A stretch of 64,000 nucleotides of DNA from assembly GCA_038040325.1 (NCBI GenBank), contig JBBPIM010000003.1:62001-126000 (forward strand), read 5' to 3'. The DNA is from Mayfieldus profundus (GTDB lineage: Bacteria > Actinomycetota > Thermoleophilia > Solirubrobacterales > 70-9). The notes under the pieces are model-generated. The model ran no database searches. It saw only the letters and a list, made by a program, of their open reading frames with translations, and had not been told where the DNA came from. The stretch's first letter is position 1; the number at the start of each line of letters is the position of its first letter. The position numbers and the translations under genes are program-made. Positions 10,090-19,280 of the stretch are shown one piece after another.

Positions 10090-11733
10090 ATCAACGGGCC
10101 CGCCGACATCCCGTCGCTGCGCCAGCGCGCCGCCTGGAATGCGCTGCAGCGCCACCAGGCGGAGATCGGTGGACGCCACCTTCGCGATCTGTTCGCCGCC
10201 GACCCCGATCGCGGCGAGCGCCTGACCGCCGAGGCTGCCGGGCTCCACCTCGACTACTCGAAGCACCGCATCAGCGACGAGACGATCGAGCTGCTGGTCC
10301 GGCTCGCCACCGAGTCGGGGCTGGCCGAGCGGCGCGAGGCGATGTTCCAGGGACAGCACATCAATGTCTCCGAGGACCGCGCGGTGCTGCACGTGGCGCT
10401 GCGGATGCCGCGCCAGCGGTCGCTGGTGGTGGACGGCGAGGACGTCGTCAAGCAGGTGCACGAGGTGCTCGACCGGATGGCCGACTTCTCCGGGCGGGTG
10501 CGGAGCGGGGAGTGGCGCGGCCATACGGGCGAGCCGATCCGCAACGTGGTCAACATCGGAATCGGCGGCTCCGACCTCGGCCCGGTGATGGCCTACGAGG
10601 CGCTCCGCCACTACTCGAAGCGGGAGATGACGTTCCGCTTCGTCTCCAACGTCGACGGAACCGACTTCGCCGAGGCGACCCGAGACCTCGACCCCGCCGA
10701 GACGCTGTTCATCGTCGCCTCGAAGACCTTCACGACGCTGGAGACGATGACCAACGCCCGCAGCGCGCGCGAGTGGGTCGCCGGCGCACTGGGTGAGCAG
10801 GCGACCCCGAAGCACTTCGTGGCTGTCTCGACCAACGCCGAGGAGGTCCAGGCGTTCGGCATCGACACCGCCAACATGTTCGGGTTCTGGGAGTGGGTCG
10901 GGGGCCGCTACTCGATGGACTCGGCGATCGGGCTGTCGACCATGCTCGCGATCGGCCCCGAGCGCTTCGGCGAGATGCTGGCCGGGTTTCATTCGGTCGA
11001 CGAGCACTTCCGCGAGGCGCCGACCGAGCGCAACCTGCCGGCGCTGATGGGTCTGCTGGCGGTCTGGTACGGCGACTTCTTCGGCGCCGAGACCATCGCG
11101 GTGCTGCCCTACGAGCAGTACCTGAAGCGCTTCCCGGCCTACCTGCAGCAGCTGACCATGGAGTCGAACGGCAAGCACGTGACCCTTGACGGGACACGAG
11201 TCGACTACGAGACCGGCGCGATCTACTGGGGCGAGCCGGGGACCAACGGCCAGCACTCCTTCTACCAGCTGATCCACCAGGGGACGAAGCTGATCCCCTG
11301 CGATTTCATCGGCTTCAACCAGACACTCAACCCGCTCGGCGACCACCACGACCTGCTGATCGCGAACGTGTTCGCCCAGACCGAGGCGCTTGCCTTTGGC
11401 AAGAGCGCCGAGCAGGTGCGCGAGGAGGGGACCCCGGAGGAGCGGGTCCCGCACCGGGTGTTCGAGGGCAACCGCCCGTCCACCACGATCATGGCCGAAC
11501 GGCTGACCCCCGAGACGCTGGGGGCGCTGGTCGCACTTTACGAGCACAGCGTCTTCACCCAGGGGACCGTTTGGTCGATCGACTCCTTCGACCAGTGGGG
11601 GGTGGAGCTGGGCAAGGTGCTTGCCAAGCGGATCGTCCCGGAGCTTCAGAGTCCCGACGAGCCGCCGCTCGACCACGACAGCTCGACCAACGCGCTGATC
11701 CGCCGCTACCGGGCCGCGCGCCGGCGCGCATGA
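10090..11733 (+). CDS. pgi: Glucose-6-phosphate isomerase (no canonical start codon)
   Basis: This enzyme interconverts glucose 6-phosphate and fructose 6-phosphate. The sequence from about 10114 onward is a clear PGI N-terminus (AAWNALQRH, DLFAADPDRGER, LDYSKHRIS), continuing through GIGGSDLGP, FQWG-type and ENR-type regions to the C-terminal YEHSVFTQG and NSFDQWGVELGK-like segments. An in-frame TAG at 10078-10080 closes the frame, and no ATG, GTG or TTG occurs before the ATG at 10342, which would delete about 84 conserved residues. I therefore place the start at ATC 10090, giving 547 aa; a base error at that codon is an alternative. The stop overlaps the next ATG (ATGA). Confidence 0.88.
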   Translation: MNGPADIPSLRQRAAWNALQRHQAEIGGRHLRDLFAADPDRGERLTAEAAGLHLDYSKHRISDETIELLVRLATESGLAERREAMFQGQHINVSEDRAVLHVALRMPRQRSLVVDGEDVVKQVHEVLDRMADFSGRVRSGEWRGHTGEPIRNVVNIGIGGSDLGPVMAYEALRHYSKREMTFRFVSNVDGTDFAEATRDLDPAETLFIVASKTFTTLETMTNARSAREWVAGALGEQATPKHFVAVSTNAEEVQAFGIDTANMFGFWEWVGGRYSMDSAIGLSTMLAIGPERFGEMLAGFHSVDEHFREAPTERNLPALMGLLAVWYGDFFGAETIAVLPYEQYLKRFPAYLQQLTMESNGKHVTLDGTRVDYETGAIYWGEPGTNGQHSFYQLIHQGTKLIPCDFIGFNQTLNPLGDHHDLLIANVFAQTEALAFGKSAEQVREEGTPEERVPHRVFEGNRPSTTIMAERLTPETLGALVALYEHSVFTQGTVWSIDSFDQWGVELGKVLAKRIVPELQSPDEPPLDHDSSTNALIRRYRAARRRA

Positions 11734-12401
11734 CGGTCATCGAAGCCGTCCTCTTCGACATCGACGGCACGTTGATCTCCAGCGGCGGCGCCAGCCACGT
11801 CTCCTGGCAGCGCGCCTTCGAGGAGCTCCACGGAGTCGGCAGCGACATCGACGAGTACACCAACCCCGGCATGACCGACCCCGAGGTTGGGCGGCTCGCA
11901 TTCGCCGGAGCGCTCGGGCGCGAGCCCACACAGCGCGAGCTCGCGCAGCTGATGGCTCACCGTCTCGCCCATCTCGGCGATGCCGTCGCCGAGTCGCGGG
12001 GCTACCGGGTGATGCCAGGGGTCGAGTCCACCCTGACCGGAATGGTCGAGCGGGGCCTGCTGCTCGGGCTGACGACGGGAAACGTCGAGGCCGCCGCCCA
12101 CATCAAGCTGGCGCGGGCCAACCTCAACCGCTTCTTCTCCTTCGGCGGCTACGGCTCGGACTCCACCGATCGCACCGAGCTGACCCGCCGGGCATTGGAG
12201 CGCGGCGCCCTTGTTTCGGGCGGCACCCTGGAGCCTTCCCGGTGCGTCGCGGTTGGCGACACGCCGCTCGACATCGAGGCCGGGCACGGCGCCGGGATCC
12301 GCGTGATCGGGGTCGCGACAGGGAGTTTTTCGGTCGATCAGCTGCACGCGGCAGGCGCCGACCACGTGCTGGGCACGCTGGAGCACAGTTTTCCGCTCTA
12401 G
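11730..12401 (+). CDS. HAD-superfamily phosphatase (phosphoglycolate phosphatase-like)
   Basis: This 223-aa cytosolic protein has HAD motif I FDIDGT at residues 9-14, motif II LTTGN near 113 and motif IV GDTPLDIEAG near 175, with a helical cap between motifs I and II. These define a magnesium-dependent phosphomonoesterase; the substrate is not evident. Its ATG overlaps the pgi stop by four bases, so it is translationally coupled to pgi and may act on a sugar phosphate or damaged metabolite. Confidence 0.85.
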   Translation: MTVIEAVLFDIDGTLISSGGASHVSWQRAFEELHGVGSDIDEYTNPGMTDPEVGRLAFAGALGREPTQRELAQLMAHRLAHLGDAVAESRGYRVMPGVESTLTGMVERGLLLGLTTGNVEAAAHIKLARANLNRFFSFGGYGSDSTDRTELTRRALERGALVSGGTLEPSRCVAVGDTPLDIEAGHGAGIRVIGVATGSFSVDQLHAAGADHVLGTLEHSFPL

Positions 12402-12468
12402 ACGAATGGGCGCCCCAGCAGCTTCACGGGCAGCGGGAACAGCGGGTCCTCGCGGGGCCCGGTGACCA

Positions 12469-14802
12469 TCAGCGCTGGCCCGCTCCCGAGTAGAAGTCGA
12501 CCCAGGTGCCGCAGGCTGGGGGTAGCGGCATCGTGCGCTCCGGGCCGACCGGCCTCGCGGTCAGCTCCCCGACGTAGGCATTGCCGCCGTAGTCGCTGAT
12601 CCGTTGCAGCGTGCTGGGTTCGTCGACGCTGATCGTGAAGCGCAGCCGGCTCGGGGCGCCGAGGCGGATCGAGCCTGCGGGCCAGTACTGGCCGTCGTTG
12701 AAGAGGCTGAGCTGGTTCGGCCGCTGGCCGTCCAGAGCTGCCTCCAGGCGGGTCGTGAGGCCCGCGCCCGGCGCCCGCAGCTCGAGCGGCACGGGGCTGA
12801 AGTACTGAAGGGAGAGGTTCCAGCGCCCCGCCGGCAGGCTCAGCGTCTGGCTCGTCTCCTCACCGAGGCCGAGGCGGGCGCCGGCGTCCCAGCTCTCCTT
12901 GGGGCCGACCACCGGAGTCGGGAAGGTGGATGCAGTCCCCGGTCGCGAGATGAAGATCTTCACCTCGGGTGCGGAGCAGTCCAGCAGCTCGGCCGGCGCC
13001 CCGCCCTCGAGCAGGGTGCGCCGGTTGCGAGCCGTGGGCCCGGTGCGCTTCCACAGCACGTAGGAGGGGGTTCGCCGCACCGTCCTGAAGTTCGGCGGCG
13101 CCTTGCTCGCGTAGGCGGCCCGGGTGGTCACCACGAAGTCGAACCTGTCCAGGGTCCCAATCGAGAACGAATCGAAGTCGATCGGGCTGTAGGAGACCCC
13201 CGTGTCGAACGGCTTGGTGGAGCGCTCCTGCACCTGGTCGTCACCGAACTCGATCAGCGGAATGCTCGGGTCGCTGCCGCGCAGCTCCCATTGAGCGAAG
13301 CGGTCCTGGCCCGCGTACAACACCGTCCGGCCGGCGGTCAGGTCTGCGAACTCGCGCAGCTCCGCGCCGTGGCCGGGGGGAGCCACCGGCGTGTCGCGGA
13401 GCACCAGCAGGCTGGAGTAGGCGGCGCCGGCGATGAAGACCGCGCCGAGCGCAGCCCAGGCGCCACGCGGAACCCGCCAGCCCGGCAGCGGCGAGGAGAG
13501 CAGCGCCCGCACCGCGATCAGCATCACCAGCGGGGCGACGATCATCAGCGCCTTGGCGCGCACGTACTCGCCGCTCAGCGGGTTCAGCGTCAGCAGGTAG
13601 ATCGCCACCCCGCCGGCCAGCGCGGCCGGCACCGCGAAGTCGCGTCTGCCCAGCCACCAGGCGAGTCCGGCGACGAGGGCGAGCGCCGCGATCGCGCTGG
13701 TCAGCCAGGGAAGCGTTGCGCCGCCGGCTGTGTCGAGCCGGTAGTTGGACGAGGTCCAGAAGCCCAGCGCCTCCGCCGGCGAGACCGTCCCGAAGGTGTT
13801 TGCACCCTGCACCTCGGCGAAGCTCTTGGCGAAGCCGAACGGCCCGACGAGGCCCAGCACCAGCGCCGCCCCCGCCAGCACCGCGATCCCGACCAGGACG
13901 GCGGGGCGGGCAAGGGCGCGCAGCAACCGCCGCGGCGACAGGGCGGCGCGCACGGCGGGCAGGCTGAGGCTCCAGATTGCCACCGCCGCGGCGGGCCAGG
14001 CGAGCCCGGCGAAGCTGTAGGAAAAGACGATCCCGCCGAGCAGGACGATCAGCGGGCCCAGCGCGCGCAATCGCTGGGCGCGTTCGGGAGGAAGCGGCCA
14101 GGCGGCGGGCAGCGCGATCGCGAAGGCGAGCGCGAAGAGCGCCTCCGCGGTCTCCTTGAAGGCACTCTGGGCGAAGTAGGAGACGGCCAGGTAGGGGAGC
14201 GCGACCAGCACGGCGGCGAGCAGGCGGCGCCCCTTCCCAAGCTCGCCGAGCCCAGCCAGCGCGGTGAGCGCGGTGAGGATCGAGATCGCCAGCACGAGGC
14301 CCGTGAATGCCTGGTCGAGGCCGATCCCCGGCAGCTCCGCAAGCGTCGTCGCGAGTCCGTGCGGCCCGAGCGGGTAGCCGGCCGCCGGGGTCGGCCCGAG
14401 CCCATCCTTGAGCCACTCGGCCCAGGCCAGGTGCAGTCCCAGGTCGTTGTTGAAGCCGACCCCGATCAGACCGTGCCGGCCGCTCACGGCGAAGGGGATC
14501 GAGAGCAGCGCAAGGGTGATCAGGGCAACGGGCAGCCCCGTCCGCAGGGCGTCGCCGTAGCGGTAGGGGGTGCGCCGCACCACTACCACCGCCGCGATGG
14601 CCATCAGCGCCACGAAGACCGCGGCTCCGGTGGCGTGACCGGGCGCCCGGGCAAAGAATCCGGCCACGGTGAACAGCGCCGCCAGGCCCACTGCGGGCTC
14701 CAGCCAGGACCAGCTCTCGCGGCCCAGAGCGGCCAGGATCGCCCGCCCCACCAGCAGCGACGCGGCGCAGGCCAGCGCCGCCGAGATGTACGTCCCGATC
14801 AT
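12469..14802 (-). CDS. Large polytopic membrane protein with extracytoplasmic C-terminal domain
   Basis: This 777-aa protein of unrecognised family has roughly a dozen hydrophobic segments in its first 470 residues, then about 300 soluble residues ending in a jelly-roll-like region (LPAGRWNLSLQYFSPVPLEL). The architecture recalls GT-C-type glycosyltransferases or polymer ligases of the cell envelope, but no DxD or other diagnostic loop motif is certain, so that is inference. It starts at ATG 14802, nine bases after a minus-strand TAGTTT, and is divergent from the giant regulator with 29 bp between starts. Confidence 0.75.
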   Translation of the reverse strand: MIGTYISAALACAASLLVGRAILAALGRESWSWLEPAVGLAALFTVAGFFARAPGHATGAAVFVALMAIAAVVVVRRTPYRYGDALRTGLPVALITLALLSIPFAVSGRHGLIGVGFNNDLGLHLAWAEWLKDGLGPTPAAGYPLGPHGLATTLAELPGIGLDQAFTGLVLAISILTALTALAGLGELGKGRRLLAAVLVALPYLAVSYFAQSAFKETAEALFALAFAIALPAAWPLPPERAQRLRALGPLIVLLGGIVFSYSFAGLAWPAAAVAIWSLSLPAVRAALSPRRLLRALARPAVLVGIAVLAGAALVLGLVGPFGFAKSFAEVQGANTFGTVSPAEALGFWTSSNYRLDTAGGATLPWLTSAIAALALVAGLAWWLGRRDFAVPAALAGGVAIYLLTLNPLSGEYVRAKALMIVAPLVMLIAVRALLSSPLPGWRVPRGAWAALGAVFIAGAAYSSLLVLRDTPVAPPGHGAELREFADLTAGRTVLYAGQDRFAQWELRGSDPSIPLIEFGDDQVQERSTKPFDTGVSYSPIDFDSFSIGTLDRFDFVVTTRAAYASKAPPNFRTVRRTPSYVLWKRTGPTARNRRTLLEGGAPAELLDCSAPEVKIFISRPGTASTFPTPVVGPKESWDAGARLGLGEETSQTLSLPAGRWNLSLQYFSPVPLELRAPGAGLTTRLEAALDGQRPNQLSLFNDGQYWPAGSIRLGAPSRLRFTISVDEPSTLQRISDYGGNAYVGELTARPVGPERTMPLPPACGTWVDFYSGAGQR

Positions 14803-14811
14803 TGGGGCGGC

Positions 14812-14821
14812 AAACTATGTC
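14812..14821. promoter_or_regulatory. Overlapping divergent -10-like boxes
   Basis: Minus-strand TAGTTT (14817-14812) precedes the membrane protein ATG by nine bases, and plus-strand TATGTC (14816-14821) precedes the kinase ATG by ten. The two hexamers overlap by two bases, so the two genes cannot easily be initiated at the same time. Confidence 0.4.
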
Positions 14822-14831
14822 CTAACGACCT

Positions 14832-17800
14832 ATGGAGTGTCCGGACTGCGGCAAACCGAACCGTGAGGGAGCCAGATTCTGCGACTCCTGCGGGGCGACG
14901 CTGGAGCCATCCGGCGAAAGCCCGCCTGCGCAGTCTCCGGCCGAGGCCCAGGAGCCGGCGGAGACCATGCCGCCGGCCGAGCCGCCACCGCCGACCGAAG
15001 CCGCTCCCCCCGACGCGCCCGACGAGATCGCGGGGCGCTACGAGATCCGCCGCTTCCTCGGGCGCGGCGGGCGCAAGGACGTCTACCTGGCCCAGGACGC
15101 CCAGGTGGACCGCGAGGTCGCGGTGGCTCTGTTCAGCACCGAGGGGCTCGGGGAAGCCCTGCTGGCGCGGGCGCGCCGCGAGATGCAGGCGATGGAGAAG
15201 CTTGGCGACCACCCTCACGTCGTCACCGTCTTCGACACCGGCGAGCAAGACGGACGGCCCTACATCGTCAGCCGCTACATGCCCGGCGGCGACGTGCAGC
15301 GGCTGCTTGCCTCCAGCGACCAGGGCCGCCTCGAGGTGGGACGGGCGGTGGCGATCGCGATCGACGTCTGCCGCGCGCTCGAACACGCGCACTCCCGCGG
15401 CATCGTCCACCGCGACCTGAAGCCCGCGAACGTCTGGCTCGCCGAGGACGGCGGGGCTCGGCTCGGCGACTTCGGCCTCGCCGAGACCGGCGGGCGGCGC
15501 GCTTCGGGCGGCGCGCTGGTCGGCACCGTCGCCTACCTGCCGCCCGAGCAGGCCCTCGGACGCCCGTCCGGACCGCGCTCGGACCTCTACTCGCTCGGGG
15601 CACTGCTGTACGAGATGACCGCCGGCCAGCCTCCCTTCACCGGGGACGACGCGGTCTCGATCATCGGCCGCCATCTCAATGCCGACCCGGTCGCTCCTTC
15701 CCATCACAGCTCGGCCGTGCCCGAGGCGCTCGACGAGCTGATCCTGCAGCTGCTGGCGAAGTCGCCGGAGGGCAGGCCGGAGAGCGCCGCCGCCGCCCGC
15801 GAAGCTCTGGAGGCGGTCCGCGACGCACCCGCGAAGCCGGTGGACGAGGGGGCCGAGGAGGAAAACCCGCTGGAGGGGCTGGAGGGGCGGGTCTTCGTCG
15901 GGCGCGAGGCGGAGCTGTCCGAGCTGCGGTCCGCGGCGGACGAGGCCCTCGCCGGTCGGGGCCGCCTGGTGCTGATGGCGGGCGAGCCCGGGATCGGCAA
16001 GACCCGCACCGCCGAGGAGCTTGCGACCTACGCGCAGGTGCGCGGCGCGAAGGTCCATTGGGGCCGCTGCCACGAGGGCGAGGGAGCCCCGGCCTACTGG
16101 CCCTGGGTGCAGGCGATCCGCTCCTACGTGCGTGAGGCCGACCCGGTGGCGCTGGCCTGGGAGCTGGGCGCCGGGGCCGCCGACATCGCCAGGGTGGTCC
16201 CCGAGGTCGCCGAGGTGGTGGGCGAGGTCCCCGCATCGCCGAACGGTGACGATGAGGCCGCTCGCTTTCGCCTCTTCGACTCCGTCTCCACGTTCCTCGC
16301 CGGTGCCTCGTCCTCGCGCCCGCTGGTGGTGGTCCTCGACGACCTGCACTGGGCGGACGAGCCGACGCTGCTGATGCTCCAGTTCGTGGCCCGCGAGGTC
16401 GCCGACACGCAGCTGCTGCTGATCGGGACCTACCGCGACGTGGAGCTGGGGCGCCACCATCCGCTCTCGCGGGTGCTCGGCGAGCTGTCCGGCTCGCAGC
16501 GGGCAAGCCGCGTGGTCCTGCGCGGCCTCGGCGAGGACGACGTGCGCCGCTACATCGAGATCACCGCCGGTACGGAGCCCTCGACGCAGCTGGTGGATGC
16601 CGTCAACGCCCAGACCGAGGGCAACCCGTTCTTCCTCAGCGAGGTGGTGCGGCTGCTCGCCACCGAGGGTGGCCTCGAGGACGGTGGCGCGGCACAGATG
16701 ACGATCCCCGAGGGCGTCCGCGATGTGGTCGGGCGACGTCTCGACCGCCTCAGCGAGGAGGCCAACCGCGTGCTGACCGTCGGCGCGGCGATCGGGCGCG
16801 ACTTCGACCTGGATGTGCTGGCGCACGTCACCGAGATCGAAGCGGCCGAGCTCGCCTCCCTGCTGGCCGAGGCGGTGTCCGCGCAGTTGCTCGAAGAACC
16901 TTCGCCGGGGCGTTTTCGCTTCTCCCACGCACTGGTCCGCGAGACCCTCTACGAGGAGATGAGCGGCGCCAAGCGGCCGGCCCTTCACCGCCGCATCGCG
17001 GAGGCGATGGAGGACCTCTACGGCGCCGACCCGGACAGGCTGGAGCGTCGGCTCGCTGAGGTGGCCAACCATTTCCTCGAGGGCGCGCCGGCGGGTGAGG
17101 CCGACAAGGCGGTCGACTACGCGGTCCGCGCGGCCGAACGGGCGGTCGCCCAGCTCGGTTACGAGGAAGCCGCCGAGGACTACGAGCGGGCGCTGGAGGT
17201 GCTGGACCTATGCGAGCCCGACCCACGACGGCGCTGCGAGCTGCTGCTTGCCCTGGGCGAGGCGCAGACCAAGGCCGGGCAGTTCGTGCCCGCGCGGGAG
17301 ACCTTCGAGAGGGCGGCCGACGCTGCGATCGAGCTGGGCGCGAGCGAGCTGCTCTGCAGGGCCGCGCTCGGAGTCGGCAACGTCGCCGAGGTCGGCTCGG
17401 TCGACCAGCGCGTGATCGAGCTGCTCGAGGCGGCCCTGGAGGCGATCGGCCCGGAGGACGGCCCGGTGCGGGCCCAGCTGCTCTCCTACCTCGGCACCGA
17501 GTACTACTGGGAGGACCCGCAGGGACGCTCGGCGGAGCTTCACCGCGAGGCGACCGAGATGGCGCGCCGCCTCGACGACCCCAGGGCCCTCGCGTTCACG
17601 CTCAGCCGGGCGCTGTTCGTCGACATCGACCCCGAGGCGCCCGAGAAGGGGATCGAGACCAGCGGCGAGATCCTCGAACTGGCGCGGCGGGTTGGCGACC
17701 GCGAGCTGGAGATGCGCGCCCATGTGCTGCGGCTGCGCTTCCACCTCGACCTCGGCGACATCCCCGCCGTGGACCGCGACCTCGAGGCGTATGCCCGGAT

Positions 17801-19208
17801 CGCGTCGGAGCTGCGCCAGCCGCAGCACCTCTGGCACGTGCCGCTGCTGCGCGGCACCCGGGCCCTGATCGACGGCCGCTTCGCGGAGGCGGAGCGCTTC
17901 GCGGGGGAGGCTCTGGCCGGGGGCGAGCGCGCCCAGGAGCCGATCGCCCAGCAGTTCTGCACCATCCAGATCTCCGTGCTCTACCAGCTGCAGGGCCGGA
18001 TGGGGGAGATCGTCGAGGGGATCGACGCTCTCGCCGCCCGCTACCCGGCGATCCGCGCCTGGCGGGTCGCCCGCACGGTGACCCTCTCCGAGATCGGGCG
18101 CCTCGACGAGGCGCGCACCGAGTTCGAGCGGGTCGCCGCCGGCGACTTCGCCGACATCCCGCTCGATGCGCAGTGGCTGGTGGCAATGGCGCTGCTTGCG
18201 CGATCGGCGGAGAGGCTGGGCGATGCGAAGCGAGGCGAGCGCCTGCACGAGCTGCTCGAGCCCTGGCGCGGCAAAACGGTGGTCGCCGGCCGCGCAGCGG
18301 CCTGCTGGGGCCCGGTGGCGCTCTATCTCGGCATGGTCTCCAAGGCGGCCGGGCGTCACGACCGCGCGGTCGGAGAGTTGGAGGAGTCGATCGCGATGTC
18401 GGAGCGGATGGGCGACCGGCCCTTCATGGCCCAGGCGTACCTGCTGCTGGCGGCGGTGCTGCTGGAACGCGACGGCCGTGGCGACCGCGAGCGGGCGCTG
18501 GAGCTGCTCGACCGCTGCCTCGACGCGGCGCAGGAGCTGGGAATGAGGACGCTGACCGATCAAGCTCTGGCGCTGAAGCTCGAGGCGCAGGGCCTGGCCG
18601 GGGTCGACGTGACCACGTCGATCGACGAGGTGATCTCGGCGGTGGAGTCGGAGCGCCCCGACATCCGCGCCCACGCAGCCCCCGACGGCACCGTGACGAT
18701 CCTGTTCAGCGACATCGAGGACTCGACGATCCTCACCGAGCGGCTCGGTGACCAGCGCTGGTTGGAAGTGCTGCGCTCCCACAACACGGTCTTCCGCGAG
18801 CGGCTGAGGGATCACGACGGCTACGAGGTAAAGAACCAGGGCGACGGCTTCATGCTCGTATTCCCCAGCCCGACCGGCGCGCTGCGTTGCGCGGTCGAGG
18901 TCCAGCGGGCCTTCGCCGAGGGCGCCGAAGAGAGCCCCGAGGAGCGGATCAGGGTGCGGATGGGCCTGCACACCGGGGAGGCGATCGCCGAGGAGGGCGA
19001 TTTCTTCGGACGCAACGTGATCCTCGCCGCCCGCATCGCGGCGCGGGCCACGGGCGGAGAGATCCTCGTCTCCGAGGCGCTGCGCGAGCAGGCCGAGGGC
19101 GAGGACGGCCTCACCTTCGACGAGGGCCGCGAGCTGGAGCTGAAGGGGATGGCCGGGACCCACACCGTGCACCGCGCGGAGTGGGAGGCCGAGGCCGCGC
19201 CGGCCTAG
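14832..19208 (+). CDS. Zinc ribbon - kinase-like - AAA ATPase - TPR - class III adenylate/guanylate cyclase fusion
   Basis: This 1458-aa signalling protein has, in order: a zinc ribbon (CPDC 3-6, CDSC 17-20), a Pro/Glu-rich linker, a Ser/Thr kinase fold (about 66-330; HRDLKPAN 193-200, DFG 213-215), an AAA/MalT-like ATPase (Walker A GEPGIGKT 384-391, Walker B VVVLDDLHW about 499-507), helical TPR-like repeats (about 760-1270) and a cyclase domain (about 1285-1450; FSDIEDST and NQGDGFM with both metal Asp residues). The kinase beta-3 strand reads VAVALFST (96-103), lacking the usual Lys, so kinase activity is doubtful. In the cyclase, NVILAARI has Ile where the transition-state Asn is common. 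It may link ATP-driven sensing to cyclic nucleotide output. Confidence 0.9.
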   Translation: MECPDCGKPNREGARFCDSCGATLEPSGESPPAQSPAEAQEPAETMPPAEPPPPTEAAPPDAPDEIAGRYEIRRFLGRGGRKDVYLAQDAQVDREVAVALFSTEGLGEALLARARREMQAMEKLGDHPHVVTVFDTGEQDGRPYIVSRYMPGGDVQRLLASSDQGRLEVGRAVAIAIDVCRALEHAHSRGIVHRDLKPANVWLAEDGGARLGDFGLAETGGRRASGGALVGTVAYLPPEQALGRPSGPRSDLYSLGALLYEMTAGQPPFTGDDAVSIIGRHLNADPVAPSHHSSAVPEALDELILQLLAKSPEGRPESAAAAREALEAVRDAPAKPVDEGAEEENPLEGLEGRVFVGREAELSELRSAADEALAGRGRLVLMAGEPGIGKTRTAEELATYAQVRGAKVHWGRCHEGEGAPAYWPWVQAIRSYVREADPVALAWELGAGAADIARVVPEVAEVVGEVPASPNGDDEAARFRLFDSVSTFLAGASSSRPLVVVLDDLHWADEPTLLMLQFVAREVADTQLLLIGTYRDVELGRHHPLSRVLGELSGSQRASRVVLRGLGEDDVRRYIEITAGTEPSTQLVDAVNAQTEGNPFFLSEVVRLLATEGGLEDGGAAQMTIPEGVRDVVGRRLDRLSEEANRVLTVGAAIGRDFDLDVLAHVTEIEAAELASLLAEAVSAQLLEEPSPGRFRFSHALVRETLYEEMSGAKRPALHRRIAEAMEDLYGADPDRLERRLAEVANHFLEGAPAGEADKAVDYAVRAAERAVAQLGYEEAAEDYERALEVLDLCEPDPRRRCELLLALGEAQTKAGQFVPARETFERAADAAIELGASELLCRAALGVGNVAEVGSVDQRVIELLEAALEAIGPEDGPVRAQLLSYLGTEYYWEDPQGRSAELHREATEMARRLDDPRALAFTLSRALFVDIDPEAPEKGIETSGEILELARRVGDRELEMRAHVLRLRFHLDLGDIPAVDRDLEAYARIASELRQPQHLWHVPLLRGTRALIDGRFAEAERFAGEALAGGERAQEPIAQQFCTIQISVLYQLQGRMGEIVEGIDALAARYPAIRAWRVARTVTLSEIGRLDEARTEFERVAAGDFADIPLDAQWLVAMALLARSAERLGDAKRGERLHELLEPWRGKTVVAGRAAACWGPVALYLGMVSKAAGRHDRAVGELEESIAMSERMGDRPFMAQAYLLLAAVLLERDGRGDRERALELLDRCLDAAQELGMRTLTDQALALKLEAQGLAGVDVTTSIDEVISAVESERPDIRAHAAPDGTVTILFSDIEDSTILTERLGDQRWLEVLRSHNTVFRERLRDHDGYEVKNQGDGFMLVFPSPTGALRCAVEVQRAFAEGAEESPEERIRVRMGLHTGEAIAEEGDFFGRNVILAARIAARATGGEILVSEALREQAEGEDGLTFDEGRELELKGMAGTHTVHRAEWEAEAAPA

Positions 19209-19280
19209 AACCCGGGCCACGGCAAGCATCGAAGCAACCGGCGCGCAATCGCGATGCTGTGGCTACGCTCGTGACGGCGT

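Noticed and set aside
12604..15420. 938-codon open frame opposite the membrane protein gene
   Set aside because: Low-complexity Arg/Gly/Pro/Ala product antisense to a coherent membrane protein; an artefact of high third-position GC.
14799..17072. 757-codon minus-strand frame opposite the kinase-AAA gene
   Set aside because: Shadow of well-defined domains on the plus strand; no motifs of its own.
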